Shown here piece after piece: positions 14,448 to 22,185 of a DNA stretch of 22,820 nucleotides. A program made the translations under genes and the position numbers. Below the pieces are notes generated by a model. It ran no database searches. It was not told the DNA's origin and was given only the letters and a program-made list of their open reading frames with translations. How positions within the stretch are numbered: position 1 is the first letter of the stretch; every line of letters begins with the position of its first letter. Source of the stretch: JAWOFN01 sp046497505 [NCBI: bacterium] (lineage in GTDB: Bacteria > Blakebacterota > Blakebacteria > Blakebacterales); the NCBI GenBank assembly GCA_046497505.1, contig JAWOFN010000108.1:1-22820 (forward strand), given 5' to 3'.

Positions 14448-14558
14448 CTACTCCCCGCCGTGCGGATCGCCCAGTTCCTTCAGGTACTGGTCCGAAGCTC
14501 CCAGTTCACTGCCGATCTGTCTGTTGAAAGCCGACATGAGGTCCTCACTGATCAGCAT
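14448..14558 (-). pseudogene. Ferritin N-terminal remnant
   Basis: A 36-codon frame starts MLISEDLMSAFNRQIGSELG and continues ASDQYL, which matches the first helix of bacterial ferritin (typically ML-S-L--ALN-QI--EL-AS--YL), including the first ferroxidase Glu (Glu18). After about 26 residues the match is lost and a TAG stop comes at 14448, with no trace of the other three helices before the tRNA promoter. A normal ferritin has about 165-175 residues and cannot work in this form. The ATG at 14558 keeps a GGAG ribosome site. I read it as a gene deleted down to its first helix. Confidence 0.62.
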
Positions 14559-14585
14559 ACGCTCCAGCCCTGTCTCTGGGGACGA

Positions 14586-14601
14586 CCCGCCCGCGGGCGG
14601 G
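14586..14601. repeat. Perfect 16-bp GC palindrome after lepB
   Basis: CCCGCCCGCGGGCGGG is its own reverse complement and lies about 45 bases beyond the lepB stop codon. It could be a transcript-end hairpin for lepB, though there is no T-run and no loop unless the centre opens. Confidence 0.4.
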
Positions 14602-14622
14602 ATGATGCGGCGCTCGAATGCA

Positions 14623-14636
14623 ATCGCAATTGCGAT
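14623..14636. promoter_or_regulatory. Perfect 14-bp palindrome upstream of the ferritin remnant
   Basis: ATCGCAATTGCGAT is a perfect inverted repeat in the gap between lepB and the ferritin stub, about 65 bases upstream of the stub's ATG. Position and AT centre suit a dimeric regulator's operator left from the former ferritin gene; the regulator cannot be named. Confidence 0.35.
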
Positions 14637-14644
14637 CGGCGGCG

Positions 14645-15289
14645 CTAGTCGATGTCGTGGAAGATGCGTCCCCAGCGGATCCGCTGCCAGAAGGGCTCGG
14701 TGGGATCGTGCTCGTAGGAGTAGAGTACGAACATGGCCCGGGCCAGGACCTCCTCACGGTCGAGGAAGCCCCAGCTCCGGCTGTCCAGCGAATCGTCCCG
14801 GTTGTCCCCCATGACGAAGAGGTGCCCCTCGGGGACGGTGAAGGGGCCCGCGTTGTCTCGCCGGCTGACCCCGGGGGGCAGGGTCCTGGGATCCAGGTGG
14901 AGCCCCGCCTCGGGGAGAGGGGCCATCCGGCCGTCCACGTAGACCTGCTTGTCCCGGATCTCCACCCGCTGCCCCGCCGTCGCCACCACCCGCTTGACCA
15001 GACGTCCCTCCTCCACCGGGTGGTTGAACACCACCACGTCCCCCGGACGGGGCTCCCGCAGGGCCGGGAGCCGGATCCCCACCAGGGGGATCCTGGCACC
15101 GTAGATGAACTTGTTCCCGAGGAGGGTGTCGCCGGTCAGGATCGTCTCCTCCATCGAACCGCTGGGTATCACATAGGCCTCCACCACCGAGACCCTCAGG
15201 AGGAAGCTGAGGGCCACCGCAGCGATGATCAGACGCGACCACTCGGCGACGCGGCTGCGGAAGCCGGGGGGTGTTCCCTCTTCGGGCAT
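14645..15289 (-). CDS. lepB: Signal peptidase I
   Basis: A 214-residue membrane serine protease that removes signal peptides from exported proteins. One N-terminal membrane helix (about residues 20-37) is followed by Box B PSGSM with nucleophile Ser45, Box D KRVVATAGQRVEI with general base Lys99, and Box E GDNRDDSLDSRSWG. Length fits the shorter one-helix group. The frame is open upstream to 15412, but ATG at 15289 gives the normal N-terminus; the longer form would overlap the dsbD start. A TATCCT -10-like hexamer lies at 15341-15346. It diverges from dsbD. Confidence 0.94.
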   Translation of the reverse strand: MPEEGTPPGFRSRVAEWSRLIIAAVALSFLLRVSVVEAYVIPSGSMEETILTGDTLLGNKFIYGARIPLVGIRLPALREPRPGDVVVFNHPVEEGRLVKRVVATAGQRVEIRDKQVYVDGRMAPLPEAGLHLDPRTLPPGVSRRDNAGPFTVPEGHLFVMGDNRDDSLDSRSWGFLDREEVLARAMFVLYSYEHDPTEPFWQRIRWGRIFHDID

Positions 15290-15410
15290 CGAACCGTGTC
15301 CTCGACGAGACGCTGGGAGGCGAGTACCTTGGATTATCTTTAGGATAGCATACGTCTCATCCTGGCACCGGTTCCTTTTCACAGGCACACTGCGGGGAGT
15401 ACGCACGATC
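15290..15410. promoter_or_regulatory. Divergent lepB/dsbD promoter region
   Basis: The 121-base gap holds an AT-rich patch at about 15332-15353 (GGATTATCTTTAGGATAGC) with -10-like hexamers on both strands, the best being TATCCT on the minus strand at 15341-15346. No -35 box is convincing on either strand. A GGGGAG ribosome site precedes the dsbD ATG. Confidence 0.4.
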
Positions 15411-17270
15411 ATGAGTCTGAGACGATTCGCCCTGACACTGTGGCTGCTGCTCCTGCCCGCAGCTGCCGCGGCCCAGGGAAGCCAGCCCTTCGAGGTATCC
15501 GCCGAACTCGTCCAGCAGGACGGGAAGACGGCTGTCCGGGTGACCTACCGCGTACCCGACGGGCACTTCATCTACCGGGACATGAGCAGCGTCGAGGTCC
15601 GTACCCCCGACGGCGTGGAGGCGGGGGAGGTCCTCTTCCCCCCGGGTCAGATGGAGTTCGATCAATTCTCGGGCAAGGAGAAGGAGATCTTTCCCGAGGA
15701 CTTCCATGTCACCGTCCCCCTGAGCGGAGAGGGATCGGGTACGGTCGAGGTGACGGCCGCCTGGCAGGGATGCGACGACAGCGTCTGCTTCTTCCCCGCC
15801 GAGGAGACCTTCCGGCTGTCTCTGGGAGATGTCCCCGCACCGGGAAGCGGGGCCGCGGAGTCGGGATCGGATCCCCGGCCGGCCCCCGGAGAGGGCCTGC
15901 AGGACTTCAGCGGGCCGAGGAGCGGCGCCTCCACGGAAGAGGGGCTGCTCGACTTCGACCTGGCCAGCCGGCGCGGTTCGCTCTGGATGTACCTGGCCGC
16001 GTTCATCGGCGGCATCCTGACCAGCCTCACGCCCTGTGTGCTCCCCATCATCCCCCTGACCATCACGGTCATCGGGGCCCGGGGGGCGGAGAGCAGGGCG
16101 AAGAGCTTCGGACTCAGCCTGATCTACGTTCTGGGCATCGCCCTCACCTACTCCATCCTGGGCGTGGTGGCGGCCAGCACCGGCGCCCTCTTCGGCAGTC
16201 TCTTCCAGAGCACCTGGTTCCTGGTCTTCGCCATCGCCCTCTTCACCCTCCTGGCCTTCGGGCTGTTCGGGGCGTACGAACTGCAGCTGCCCGCCCCCGT
16301 TCGGAACCGGCTCATGGCCAAGCAGGGGAAGGGCTTCGGCGGCGTCTTCTTCATGGGACTCATCGCCGGGCTGGTGGCCTCCCCCTGCGTGGGTCCGGTG
16401 CTGGTAGGTGTGCTGGCCTTCATCGCCACCACCGGCAGCGTGATGTTCGGGTTCACCCTCCTCTTCACCTTCGCCATGGGGATGGGGATCCTCTTCCTCG
16501 TGGTGGGGACCTTCAGCGGGGAGATCCAGCGGCTCCCCTCCGGCCCGTGGATGAGCGCCATCGAGTACGCTCTGGGGGCCCTGATGCTCGGTGTGGCCTT
16601 CTATTATCTCCACATCCTCGTGGACCCCTTCACCTTCGCGGTGGTCCTGGGTACCGCGCTGGTGAGCGGCGGGGTCTTCAGCGGTGCCTTCCACACCGTA
16701 CCCCCGGAGGGTGCGGGGTGGGAGCTGAAGTCCCGGAAGGCCCTGGGCATCCTCATGGTGGCAGCGGGTCTCTACTTTTTCGTGGGCGGACTCATGACCC
16801 GCGGCGTATTCCTCCCCGCCCTGAGCGGTACCGTGGGGACGACCGCCGGTCCATCTGCCCTCTCCCCGGGCCTTGGGGAGCGCAGCCAGGCCGCCGGGGC
16901 GGAATGGGGCGAGGACCTGGAGGCCGCTCTCCAGACGGCCGAGAGGGAGGAGAAGCCGGTGGTCGTCGACTTCACTGCCGACTGGTGTGTGGCCTGCAAG
17001 GAACTGGACCACTTCACCTTCAGCGACCCCCGCGTGGTGGAGGCCTTCCGCGACTTCATCCTGGTCCGGGTCGACATGACCGACGATACCTCACCGAAGA
17101 ACAGGGAGTACCAGCGGGAGTACGAGATCTACGGACTGCCCAGCGTGACCTTCCTCACACCTGCCGGCGAGAAGATGGACGACCTCACGGTCACCGGGTT
17201 CATGAAGGCGCCCCGGTTCCTCGAGATCCTCGAGGAGGCGCGATCCCGATCCGGGACCTCAGGGATGTAG
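15411..17270 (+). CDS. dsbD: Thiol:disulfide interchange protein DsbD
   Basis: A 619-residue inner-membrane protein that carries electrons from cytoplasmic thioredoxin to periplasmic disulfide reductases. All three modules are visible. A signal peptide (ALTLWLLLLPAAAAAQG) and the N-terminal domain with Cys121 and Cys126 come first. The eight-helix core, about residues 195-465, has Cys209 in TPCVLP and Cys326 in ASPCVGP. The C-terminal thioredoxin domain has the CVAC centre at Cys526 and Cys529. It is a little longer than the E. coli protein (565). ATG at 15411 is chosen because the signal peptide begins there; the upstream open frame runs back into lepB. The sigma-factor gene follows after 54 bases. 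Confidence 0.95.
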   Translation: MSLRRFALTLWLLLLPAAAAAQGSQPFEVSAELVQQDGKTAVRVTYRVPDGHFIYRDMSSVEVRTPDGVEAGEVLFPPGQMEFDQFSGKEKEIFPEDFHVTVPLSGEGSGTVEVTAAWQGCDDSVCFFPAEETFRLSLGDVPAPGSGAAESGSDPRPAPGEGLQDFSGPRSGASTEEGLLDFDLASRRGSLWMYLAAFIGGILTSLTPCVLPIIPLTITVIGARGAESRAKSFGLSLIYVLGIALTYSILGVVAASTGALFGSLFQSTWFLVFAIALFTLLAFGLFGAYELQLPAPVRNRLMAKQGKGFGGVFFMGLIAGLVASPCVGPVLVGVLAFIATTGSVMFGFTLLFTFAMGMGILFLVVGTFSGEIQRLPSGPWMSAIEYALGALMLGVAFYYLHILVDPFTFAVVLGTALVSGGVFSGAFHTVPPEGAGWELKSRKALGILMVAAGLYFFVGGLMTRGVFLPALSGTVGTTAGPSALSPGLGERSQAAGAEWGEDLEAALQTAEREEKPVVVDFTADWCVACKELDHFTFSDPRVVEAFRDFILVRVDMTDDTSPKNREYQREYEIYGLPSVTFLTPAGEKMDDLTVTGFMKAPRFLEILEEARSRSGTSGM

Positions 17271-17298
17271 ACAGGCCGACCCCGGTGTCCGTTATCCT
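17268..17298 (+). promoter_or_regulatory. Possible promoter of the ECF sigma operon
   Basis: TAGACA (overlapping the dsbD stop) and TATCCT (17293-17298) are separated by 19 bases, slightly longer than ideal; the ATG lies at 17325 with GAGG seven bases before it. The operon might also be read through from dsbD. Confidence 0.3.
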
Positions 17299-17324
17299 AA
17301 TGACCGCCCAGCTAGAGGGCACCT

Positions 17325-17933
17325 ATGGCGGATAACAACGAACATAGCGGCGGTGCCCTCCCGGCCTCGTACGAGGAGATCGTGCGGGAGTACGGGAAGC
17401 GCGTCATGGCGGTGGCGTACGACTACGTCAAGGACTACGACGCCGCCCAGGACGTCGCCCAGGAGGTGTTCATCCGGATCTGGAAGAAGGGGGACGAGTT
17501 CCAGGCCCAGGCCAGTGTCTTCTCCTGGATCTACCGGATCACCGTGAACTTGGCCATCGACCACCTCCGGAAAGCGAAGAGCCGGGGCAAGCTCTCCGAC
17601 TCCGAGGGCACCTACCGTGACATCTACGAGACGGAGCAGCATTCCGGCTCCACGAAGATGCGCCCGGGCCTGTCCATGGAACAGCGGGCCCTCAGGGAGC
17701 GCCTGGACGAGGCTCTCGAGGTGCTGAGCGAGAACCAGAAACAGGCCTTCGTGCTCAGGTACTACCAGGAGATGGACATCGAGGCGATTGCGGCCATCAT
17801 GGGCTGCAAGGAGAGCACGGTACGACAGCATCTCTTCCGGGCCTCCCACAAACTGAGGGACGAGCTGGCGGACCTCGCCGACCGGTTCCTCCCCCCGAAC
17901 GACGAAGAGGAGCGGGACGACGGAACGTCCTGA
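17325..17933 (+). CDS. ECF-type RNA polymerase sigma factor
   Basis: A 202-residue sigma70-family factor of the extracytoplasmic-function type. Region 2 is seen in YDYVKDYDAAQDVAQEVFIRIW and VFSWIYRITVNLAIDHLRK, and region 4 in LSENQKQAFVLRYYQEMDIEAI followed by ESTVRQHLFRASHKLRDEL, with an acidic linker between. It directs RNA polymerase to its own promoter set when released from an anti-sigma factor. The next gene, six bases on, encodes a zinc-finger anti-sigma factor, the standard pairing. The signal is unknown. Confidence 0.93.
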   Translation: MADNNEHSGGALPASYEEIVREYGKRVMAVAYDYVKDYDAAQDVAQEVFIRIWKKGDEFQAQASVFSWIYRITVNLAIDHLRKAKSRGKLSDSEGTYRDIYETEQHSGSTKMRPGLSMEQRALRERLDEALEVLSENQKQAFVLRYYQEMDIEAIAAIMGCKESTVRQHLFRASHKLRDELADLADRFLPPNDEEERDDGTS

Positions 17934-17939
17934 CCGAAC

Positions 17940-18728
17940 ATGCATGTAGAGACCTACATCGACGAGTACCTGCGAGGCGGACTCCCCCCGGAGAAGGCAT
18001 CGGAAGTGGAGCGTCACCTGGCCTCCTGCCGGCGCTGCCGGGAGCACATGGAGTGGCTCCGGACCCTGGAGGACCTGACCGCCTCCGCCCGCTTTCAGCA
18101 CTCTCCCGAGATCCTGGAGTCCCTGGAGGAACGCCTCCTGAGCCTGCCGGATCGCCTGGAACGGAGGGAGAGGGGACGACGGGGTCTCCTGCCCCTCTCT
18201 TTCCCCCCGGGATGGCTCAAGCCCGCCATCAGGGCGGCGGCACTCGTGCTGCTGGGCGCGGGGCTGGGCTGGCTGGTCCGCGGCGGAGCGGGACCGGGCA
18301 TGATGAACGCCCCGGCCGGACTGAAGGCCCCCTCGATGGAGACGGCCTCCCAGATGATGGCCGACCGCGAAGCCGAGCTCCAGGACCGCCTCCAGGAGCT
18401 CGAGGCAGCTCTCCTCTCCACCTACCTCACCCGGCTCGAGACGGCCCTCATGCACTTCGTGGACGATGCCTCTTCCGGGCGGATCGCCCCGGCCAACGCC
18501 GGGACCTATCGGGACCTCCTCTCGGTGACGGCGAACCTCAAAGCGGACAGCCGTTCGCGGGGCGAAGAGCATCTCGGACGGCTCTGCTCCCAGGTCGAGT
18601 CGGTGCTCATGGAGATCGAACGGCTCAACCGGGAGGGTGACCTCGCCGGCGCCCGTCATGTGGCGGAAGTGATCGAAGAACAGGGACTCTTGCCCACCCT
18701 CCAGCGCATGAAAGTGGGAGTGGAGTAG
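17940..18728 (+). CDS. Zinc-finger (ZAS/zf-HC2) anti-sigma factor
   Basis: A 262-residue membrane protein. The N-terminal ZAS domain has His26-x3-Cys30-x2-Cys33 in HLASCRRC, the usual sigma-binding fold. A membrane helix (IRAAALVLLGAGLGWLV, about residues 97-113) leads to a periplasmic domain rich in helical heptads (DREAELQDRLQELEAAL and onwards). It should hold the preceding sigma factor at the membrane until a periplasmic signal arrives. The stop overlaps the next gene's GTG (TAGTG), which supports one operon. Confidence 0.88.
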   Translation: MHVETYIDEYLRGGLPPEKASEVERHLASCRRCREHMEWLRTLEDLTASARFQHSPEILESLEERLLSLPDRLERRERGRRGLLPLSFPPGWLKPAIRAAALVLLGAGLGWLVRGGAGPGMMNAPAGLKAPSMETASQMMADREAELQDRLQELEAALLSTYLTRLETALMHFVDDASSGRIAPANAGTYRDLLSVTANLKADSRSRGEEHLGRLCSQVESVLMEIERLNREGDLAGARHVAEVIEEQGLLPTLQRMKVGVE

Positions 18729-20056
18729 TGCAGGTGGCTACGATGCAGGACAGACGAGACGTCTCCGCATGCCGCAGAGCGGCCGGTATCCTCCTCGGGG
18801 CACTCCTCACGGGCGTCCTGTCGGCACCGCTCCAGCCCGCCGGGGCCCTCATGCCCCAGCAGCCCTCGCCCGAGCAGGCGTACCAGGATGCCCGTGACCT
18901 GACCATGCGTCAGGACTGGGAAGAGGCGCTGTATATCTTCCGTGCCCTCGCCGATGGGGACTCCCCCCGTGCGGCCGACGCGGCGTTCTACGTGGGCTTC
19001 TGCCTGGAGAACATGTCGGGACGCTCACAGGAGGCCTTCCGTGCCTACCGCGAAGTCCGGATGGCACACCCCGATACGGAGATGGCCCGCCGCGCGCTCC
19101 TCCGCATGATCCCGCTGGCCGGCACGCTGGGCGACGAGGACCCCTCCTACCGCGACTTCCTCGCACGACACCTCGAGAGCGAGCGTGCCGAGGTCCGGCG
19201 CGAGGCCGCCCTGAGCCTGGCCCGTTTCGGGGACCAGCGCGCGCTGGAGGGACTGCGGGAGATCCTTCGGGAGGGTTCGGCGGATATGAAGCTCATGGCC
19301 CTCGAACGCTGTTCCAACTACCCGGATCCGGTGACGAACGAACTGATCAAGGAGGTCTCGCGGGCCGCGGCTCCCTCCGCCGCCGACATGGCGGTCCAGC
19401 GGCAGGCCGAACGGCTGGCTCGCTCCATGGAGACCGGCCGGGAGGACAGGGCCCGTATGGAGGAGATACTGGCCCGGGACAAGAAGCTGCTGATGGAGAC
19501 CATCAAGCGGCAGGGGGAGGAGTGGACCCTGGAGGAACTCATCACCCACGGTCTGCTGGCCGTCATGCCCCGGGAGATGTTCGTGCGGTACGTCCAGGGG
19601 AGTGAAGCCGAGAAACAGCGCCTCTACAACGAGTTCTTCCGGCGCCAGGGCGATCCCCTCCCCGAGACGGACCGGAACGAGCTGGAAGAGGAGTTCCGTC
19701 GGCGCGTCGAGTACGCCCGGGAGAACTTCAGCGAGCCGTGGCAGGGGGCCCGGAGCCGCTACGACGTGAAGGAGTGGGTGACCCCGGATAACGACTACGC
19801 CCCCTGGGATGCTCGGGGCGAGCTCTACATCCGCTACGGCGATCCCAGTGATATCTTCCAGGTCGGGTTCAACGTGGAGGAGTGGCGCTACGACCGGCTG
19901 AAGGTGGACTTCACCGTGCACCTCTATAGATCGAACTGGTACCTGAACGCCATCTTCCCGGGACGTGCCAGCCAGCAGGACTACCCGCCCGGCTACGTGC
20001 AGGCCAACTTCATCAACACCCCCCGTCTGGAGTACTGGCCCGGCGGCCGGCAGTAG
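18728..20056 (+). CDS. Secreted TPR/HEAT protein with C-terminal GWxTD-like domain
   Basis: A 442-residue exported protein. A signal peptide (GILLGALLTGVLSAPLQPAGAL) is followed by a TPR-like pair of helices (EALYIFRALADGDSPRAADA, then SQEAFRAYREVRMAHPD) and HEAT-type repeats (AEVRREAALSLARFGDQRAL and SADMKLMALERCSNY). After a charged helical stretch the C-terminal part has DNDYAPWDARGELYIRYGDP, the hallmark of GWxTD domains, which are common in Gemmatimonadota and Acidobacteria and have no known biochemical role. GTG at 18728 overlaps the anti-sigma stop; ATG at 18743, with GGTGG before it, is an equally good start. Being third in a sigma/anti-sigma operon it may take part in the envelope signal. 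Confidence 0.82.
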   Translation: MQVATMQDRRDVSACRRAAGILLGALLTGVLSAPLQPAGALMPQQPSPEQAYQDARDLTMRQDWEEALYIFRALADGDSPRAADAAFYVGFCLENMSGRSQEAFRAYREVRMAHPDTEMARRALLRMIPLAGTLGDEDPSYRDFLARHLESERAEVRREAALSLARFGDQRALEGLREILREGSADMKLMALERCSNYPDPVTNELIKEVSRAAAPSAADMAVQRQAERLARSMETGREDRARMEEILARDKKLLMETIKRQGEEWTLEELITHGLLAVMPREMFVRYVQGSEAEKQRLYNEFFRRQGDPLPETDRNELEEEFRRRVEYARENFSEPWQGARSRYDVKEWVTPDNDYAPWDARGELYIRYGDPSDIFQVGFNVEEWRYDRLKVDFTVHLYRSNWYLNAIFPGRASQQDYPPGYVQANFINTPRLEYWPGGRQ

Positions 20057-20095
20057 CCCCGCAGCAGCCTGCCGGGCCCCGGACCCGGATGGATG

Positions 20096-20137
20096 AACGA
20101 AGCCCCGAGCGGTTCGACCGTTCGGGGCTTCGTTGTT
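20096..20137. terminator. Bidirectional terminator between the GWxTD and pilin genes
   Basis: AACGAAGCCCCGA and TCGGGGCTTCGTT form a long stem, extended inward by CGG/CCG across one mismatch, with a small loop and GTTGTTG after it. It lies between convergent operons and can serve both strands. The adjoining 20138-20212 gap shows nothing further. Confidence 0.85.
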
Positions 20138-20212
20138 GCCGCTATGTGCGGGCCGGGCCTCGCTCGGCCGGCCCGCTGCTTCAGGAGATCACACGCTCAT
20201 CGGGGGCCAGAA

Positions 20213-20671
20213 TCACCAGTCATAGAATGGCTGAGCATCCCCACTGTAGTTCGTGATGAACTGTTGTATGTCTACCACGTCTACATAGACCCCACCGGTC
20301 GTAGGATTGTACAGCCAACCACCATCATCGTTCGGGGACAGTGTGTTGTCATTGCCAGCAGACTGGAGATCCACCTCCGTGCTCCCCGAGATCTTCTCCA
20401 CCGGCATCCGGCGCAGGTAGCCCTGAGCCACCAGGCTGTCCAGATGGTCGGGATAAGGTGTGGCACCCTGGTTCTTGGAGGCATAGATCAGCACCGCGCT
20501 CCGGATCGACTCCAGGTTCTGCTGGGTGGCGGCGATCTTCGCCTCCGGGGTGAGGTCCTGATACTTGGGGAGCAGCACGGCCACCAGCACCCCCAGCAGG
20601 GCCATGACGATGAGGAGTTCGATGAGGGTGAACCCCTCTTCCTCTCTCTGTCTGCGTATCCTCTGCAGCAT
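20213..20671 (-). CDS. Type IV pilin / pseudopilin
   Basis: A 152-residue prepilin. The class III leader EEEGFTLIELL is textbook: cleavage after Gly13, Phe14 as the first mature residue and Glu18 at mature position 5, followed by the hydrophobic helix LIVMALLGVLVAVLLP. The mature domain (about 139 residues) has no cysteines; GATPYPDHLDSLVAQGYLRRMP resembles major pseudopilins of the GspG type as much as pilins. ATG at 20671 is fixed by AAGGAG eight bases upstream. The PilC/GspF-like gene lies 68 bases upstream on the same strand and is probably in the same transcript. Confidence 0.92.
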   Translation of the reverse strand: MLQRIRRQREEEGFTLIELLIVMALLGVLVAVLLPKYQDLTPEAKIAATQQNLESIRSAVLIYASKNQGATPYPDHLDSLVAQGYLRRMPVEKISGSTEVDLQSAGNDNTLSPNDDGGWLYNPTTGGVYVDVVDIQQFITNYSGDAQPFYDW

Positions 20672-20739
20672 CTCGTTCACTCCTTCGTGTGATCTCCTCG
20701 GGTGATCGTGCGTCTTCTCCGGACCGGACCGGCGTATCA

Positions 20740-21969
20740 TCAGCCGCGGGCCACGGCCATCATGTCGAACATCGGCAGCAGGCAGGCCAGGATCATGACG
20801 CTCACGATGAGCCCCACCACGATGATGAGCAGCGGCTCGAGTACCGTGGTGAGGCGGTTCACTTCGTGACCCACCTCGCTGTCGTAGAAGTCGGCCACCT
20901 CGATGGCCATCTCGTCGAGGCTGCCGCTCTCCTCGCCCACGCTGAACATCTGGACCACCATGGGCGGTATCTCTTCGCTCTCCGCCAGGGGCTCGGAGAA
21001 GTTCCTCCCCTGCTTGACCTGGCGCTGCACCCGGTAGATCACGTCCCGGATGATCCGGTTCGAGACCACCGTCGCGGTGACGTCGAGCGTCTCCACCAGC
21101 GGCACCCCCCGGCTCAGCAGCGAGCCGTAGGTACGGGCGAAGCGGGCGATGCTGAGCTTGCGCACCAGGTCCCCCACGACGGGGGCGTTGAGCAGGGCAC
21201 GGTGCCAGAGACGCTCTCCGGCGTCCGTCTTCACGGCCAGCCTGAGGCCGACCACCAGGAGGACCAGCCCGGGGAGCAGCACGAACCACCACCGGCTCAC
21301 GAAGGCACTCGTGGCCAGCAGCGCCCGGGTCAGTCCCGGGAGTTCGACCCCCGCCTGTTCGAAGATCTCCACGAAGGAGGGGATGATGAACGTCAGCAGG
21401 AAGGTCACGATCACCACCGCCACCGTGGCCATGATGGCGGGGTAGGTCACCGCGTTCTTGACCCGCTGGTTCAGCTCCTTCTGGCTCTCCAGGATACCGG
21501 CGAGGTAGAGCAGGTTCTCCGGGAGCCCGCCTCCCAGCTCCCCGACCTTGACCAGGGAGAGGAAGAGGGGACCGAACACCTTCGGATAGCGCCCGAAAGC
21601 GTCGGAGAGCTGCTCTCCGCTCTGCACGGCCCGCTTGATCTCCCTCAGGATGTCCTGGAAGCGCTCATTCCCCGTCTGGGTGATGATCACGTCCAGGCCC
21701 TCGGTGAGGGGGACCCCGGCCCTGAGCATTGTGGCAAAGAGCGTGGTGAAGGTCGCGATCTCATCCTCTTTGATCGGCTTCTGGAAGAGCCGGTCGAGGA
21801 CGTTCAGATCCACCTGGAGGAGGGAGCGCCGCTTCGGCTCCACACTCACCACGGAGTAGCCGCGGGAGACCAGCTGGTCGTAGACCGTCTTCACGCTGTC
21901 CGCCTGTGACTCCCCCGTGACCAGCGAACCGTCCGAGGTGATGACCTTGTACTCGTAATGCTTAGCCAT
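20740..21969 (-). CDS. pilC: PilC/GspF-family inner-membrane platform protein
   Basis: A 409-residue membrane protein of the type IV pilus/type II secretion family that couples the assembly ATPase to pilin extrusion. Two GspF repeats are visible, each with LxxGVPLxExL (about residue 85: TMLRAGVPLTEGLDVI; about 290: SLLSRGVPLVETLDV) and a following VGExxGxL (KVGELGGGLPENL and SVGEESGSLDEM). Membrane helices occur near residues 180-200, 225-245 and 380-400. An N-terminal cytoplasmic region (HYEYKVITSDGSLVTGESQA) precedes. ATG at 21969 is used; the in-frame TTG farther up lies inside the sigma54 promoter. It is transcribed from that promoter with a very short leader. Confidence 0.92.
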   Translation of the reverse strand: MAKHYEYKVITSDGSLVTGESQADSVKTVYDQLVSRGYSVVSVEPKRRSLLQVDLNVLDRLFQKPIKEDEIATFTTLFATMLRAGVPLTEGLDVIITQTGNERFQDILREIKRAVQSGEQLSDAFGRYPKVFGPLFLSLVKVGELGGGLPENLLYLAGILESQKELNQRVKNAVTYPAIMATVAVVIVTFLLTFIIPSFVEIFEQAGVELPGLTRALLATSAFVSRWWFVLLPGLVLLVVGLRLAVKTDAGERLWHRALLNAPVVGDLVRKLSIARFARTYGSLLSRGVPLVETLDVTATVVSNRIIRDVIYRVQRQVKQGRNFSEPLAESEEIPPMVVQMFSVGEESGSLDEMAIEVADFYDSEVGHEVNRLTTVLEPLLIIVVGLIVSVMILACLLPMFDMMAVARG

Positions 21970-21991
21970 GGCACAGGCACCGTGTATTAAG

Positions 21992-22008
21992 CGCAAACCT
22001 CATGCCAA
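21992..22008 (-). promoter_or_regulatory. Sigma54 (-24/-12) promoter for the pilC-pilin genes
   Basis: The minus strand reads TTGGCATGAGGTTTGCG, which fits the consensus YTGGCACGRNNNTTGCW with two departures. GG (22005-22006) and GC (21993-21994) are separated by exactly ten bases. The ATG at 21969 is 23 bases beyond the GC, leaving a leader of about 11-12 bases. The gene upstream encodes a sigma54 activator. Confidence 0.75.
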
Positions 22009-22118
22009 TCCGTTCCGAATGCCGCCTGCTTTTCACATAACTCCTTATACCGCTTCATGTTAGGTCCGAACAGGTCCGCCAGGGCATGCTGCCGCGTTCC
22101 GCCGGCGAGGCCTCCGAT

Positions 22119-22168
22119 ATGTTAAATCATGTTAACACTCCGGCCCGATCCGTTAAGATACCTTAACG
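22119..22168. promoter_or_regulatory. Repeated GTTAA motifs, candidate enhancer sites
   Basis: The region contains ATGTTAA twice in tandem (22119-22125 and 22129-22135, three bases apart) and then the perfect inverted repeat CGTTAAG, ATAC, CTTAACG (22151-22168). The motifs lie 110-160 bases upstream of the sigma54 promoter, the usual place for activator binding. The inverted repeat alone might instead act as a weak terminator for the activator gene. Confidence 0.5.
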
Positions 22169-22185
22169 TACCGCCCTCCCTGTCC

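Noticed and set aside
15357-17012. Minus-strand open frame (551 codons) opposite dsbD
   Set aside because: DsbD is complete with all six key cysteines; the antisense product is Gly/Glu/His-rich and low in hydrophobic residues.
17292-18659. Minus-strand open frame (455 codons) opposite the sigma and anti-sigma genes
   Set aside because: Both plus-strand genes have defining motifs; the antisense frame does not.
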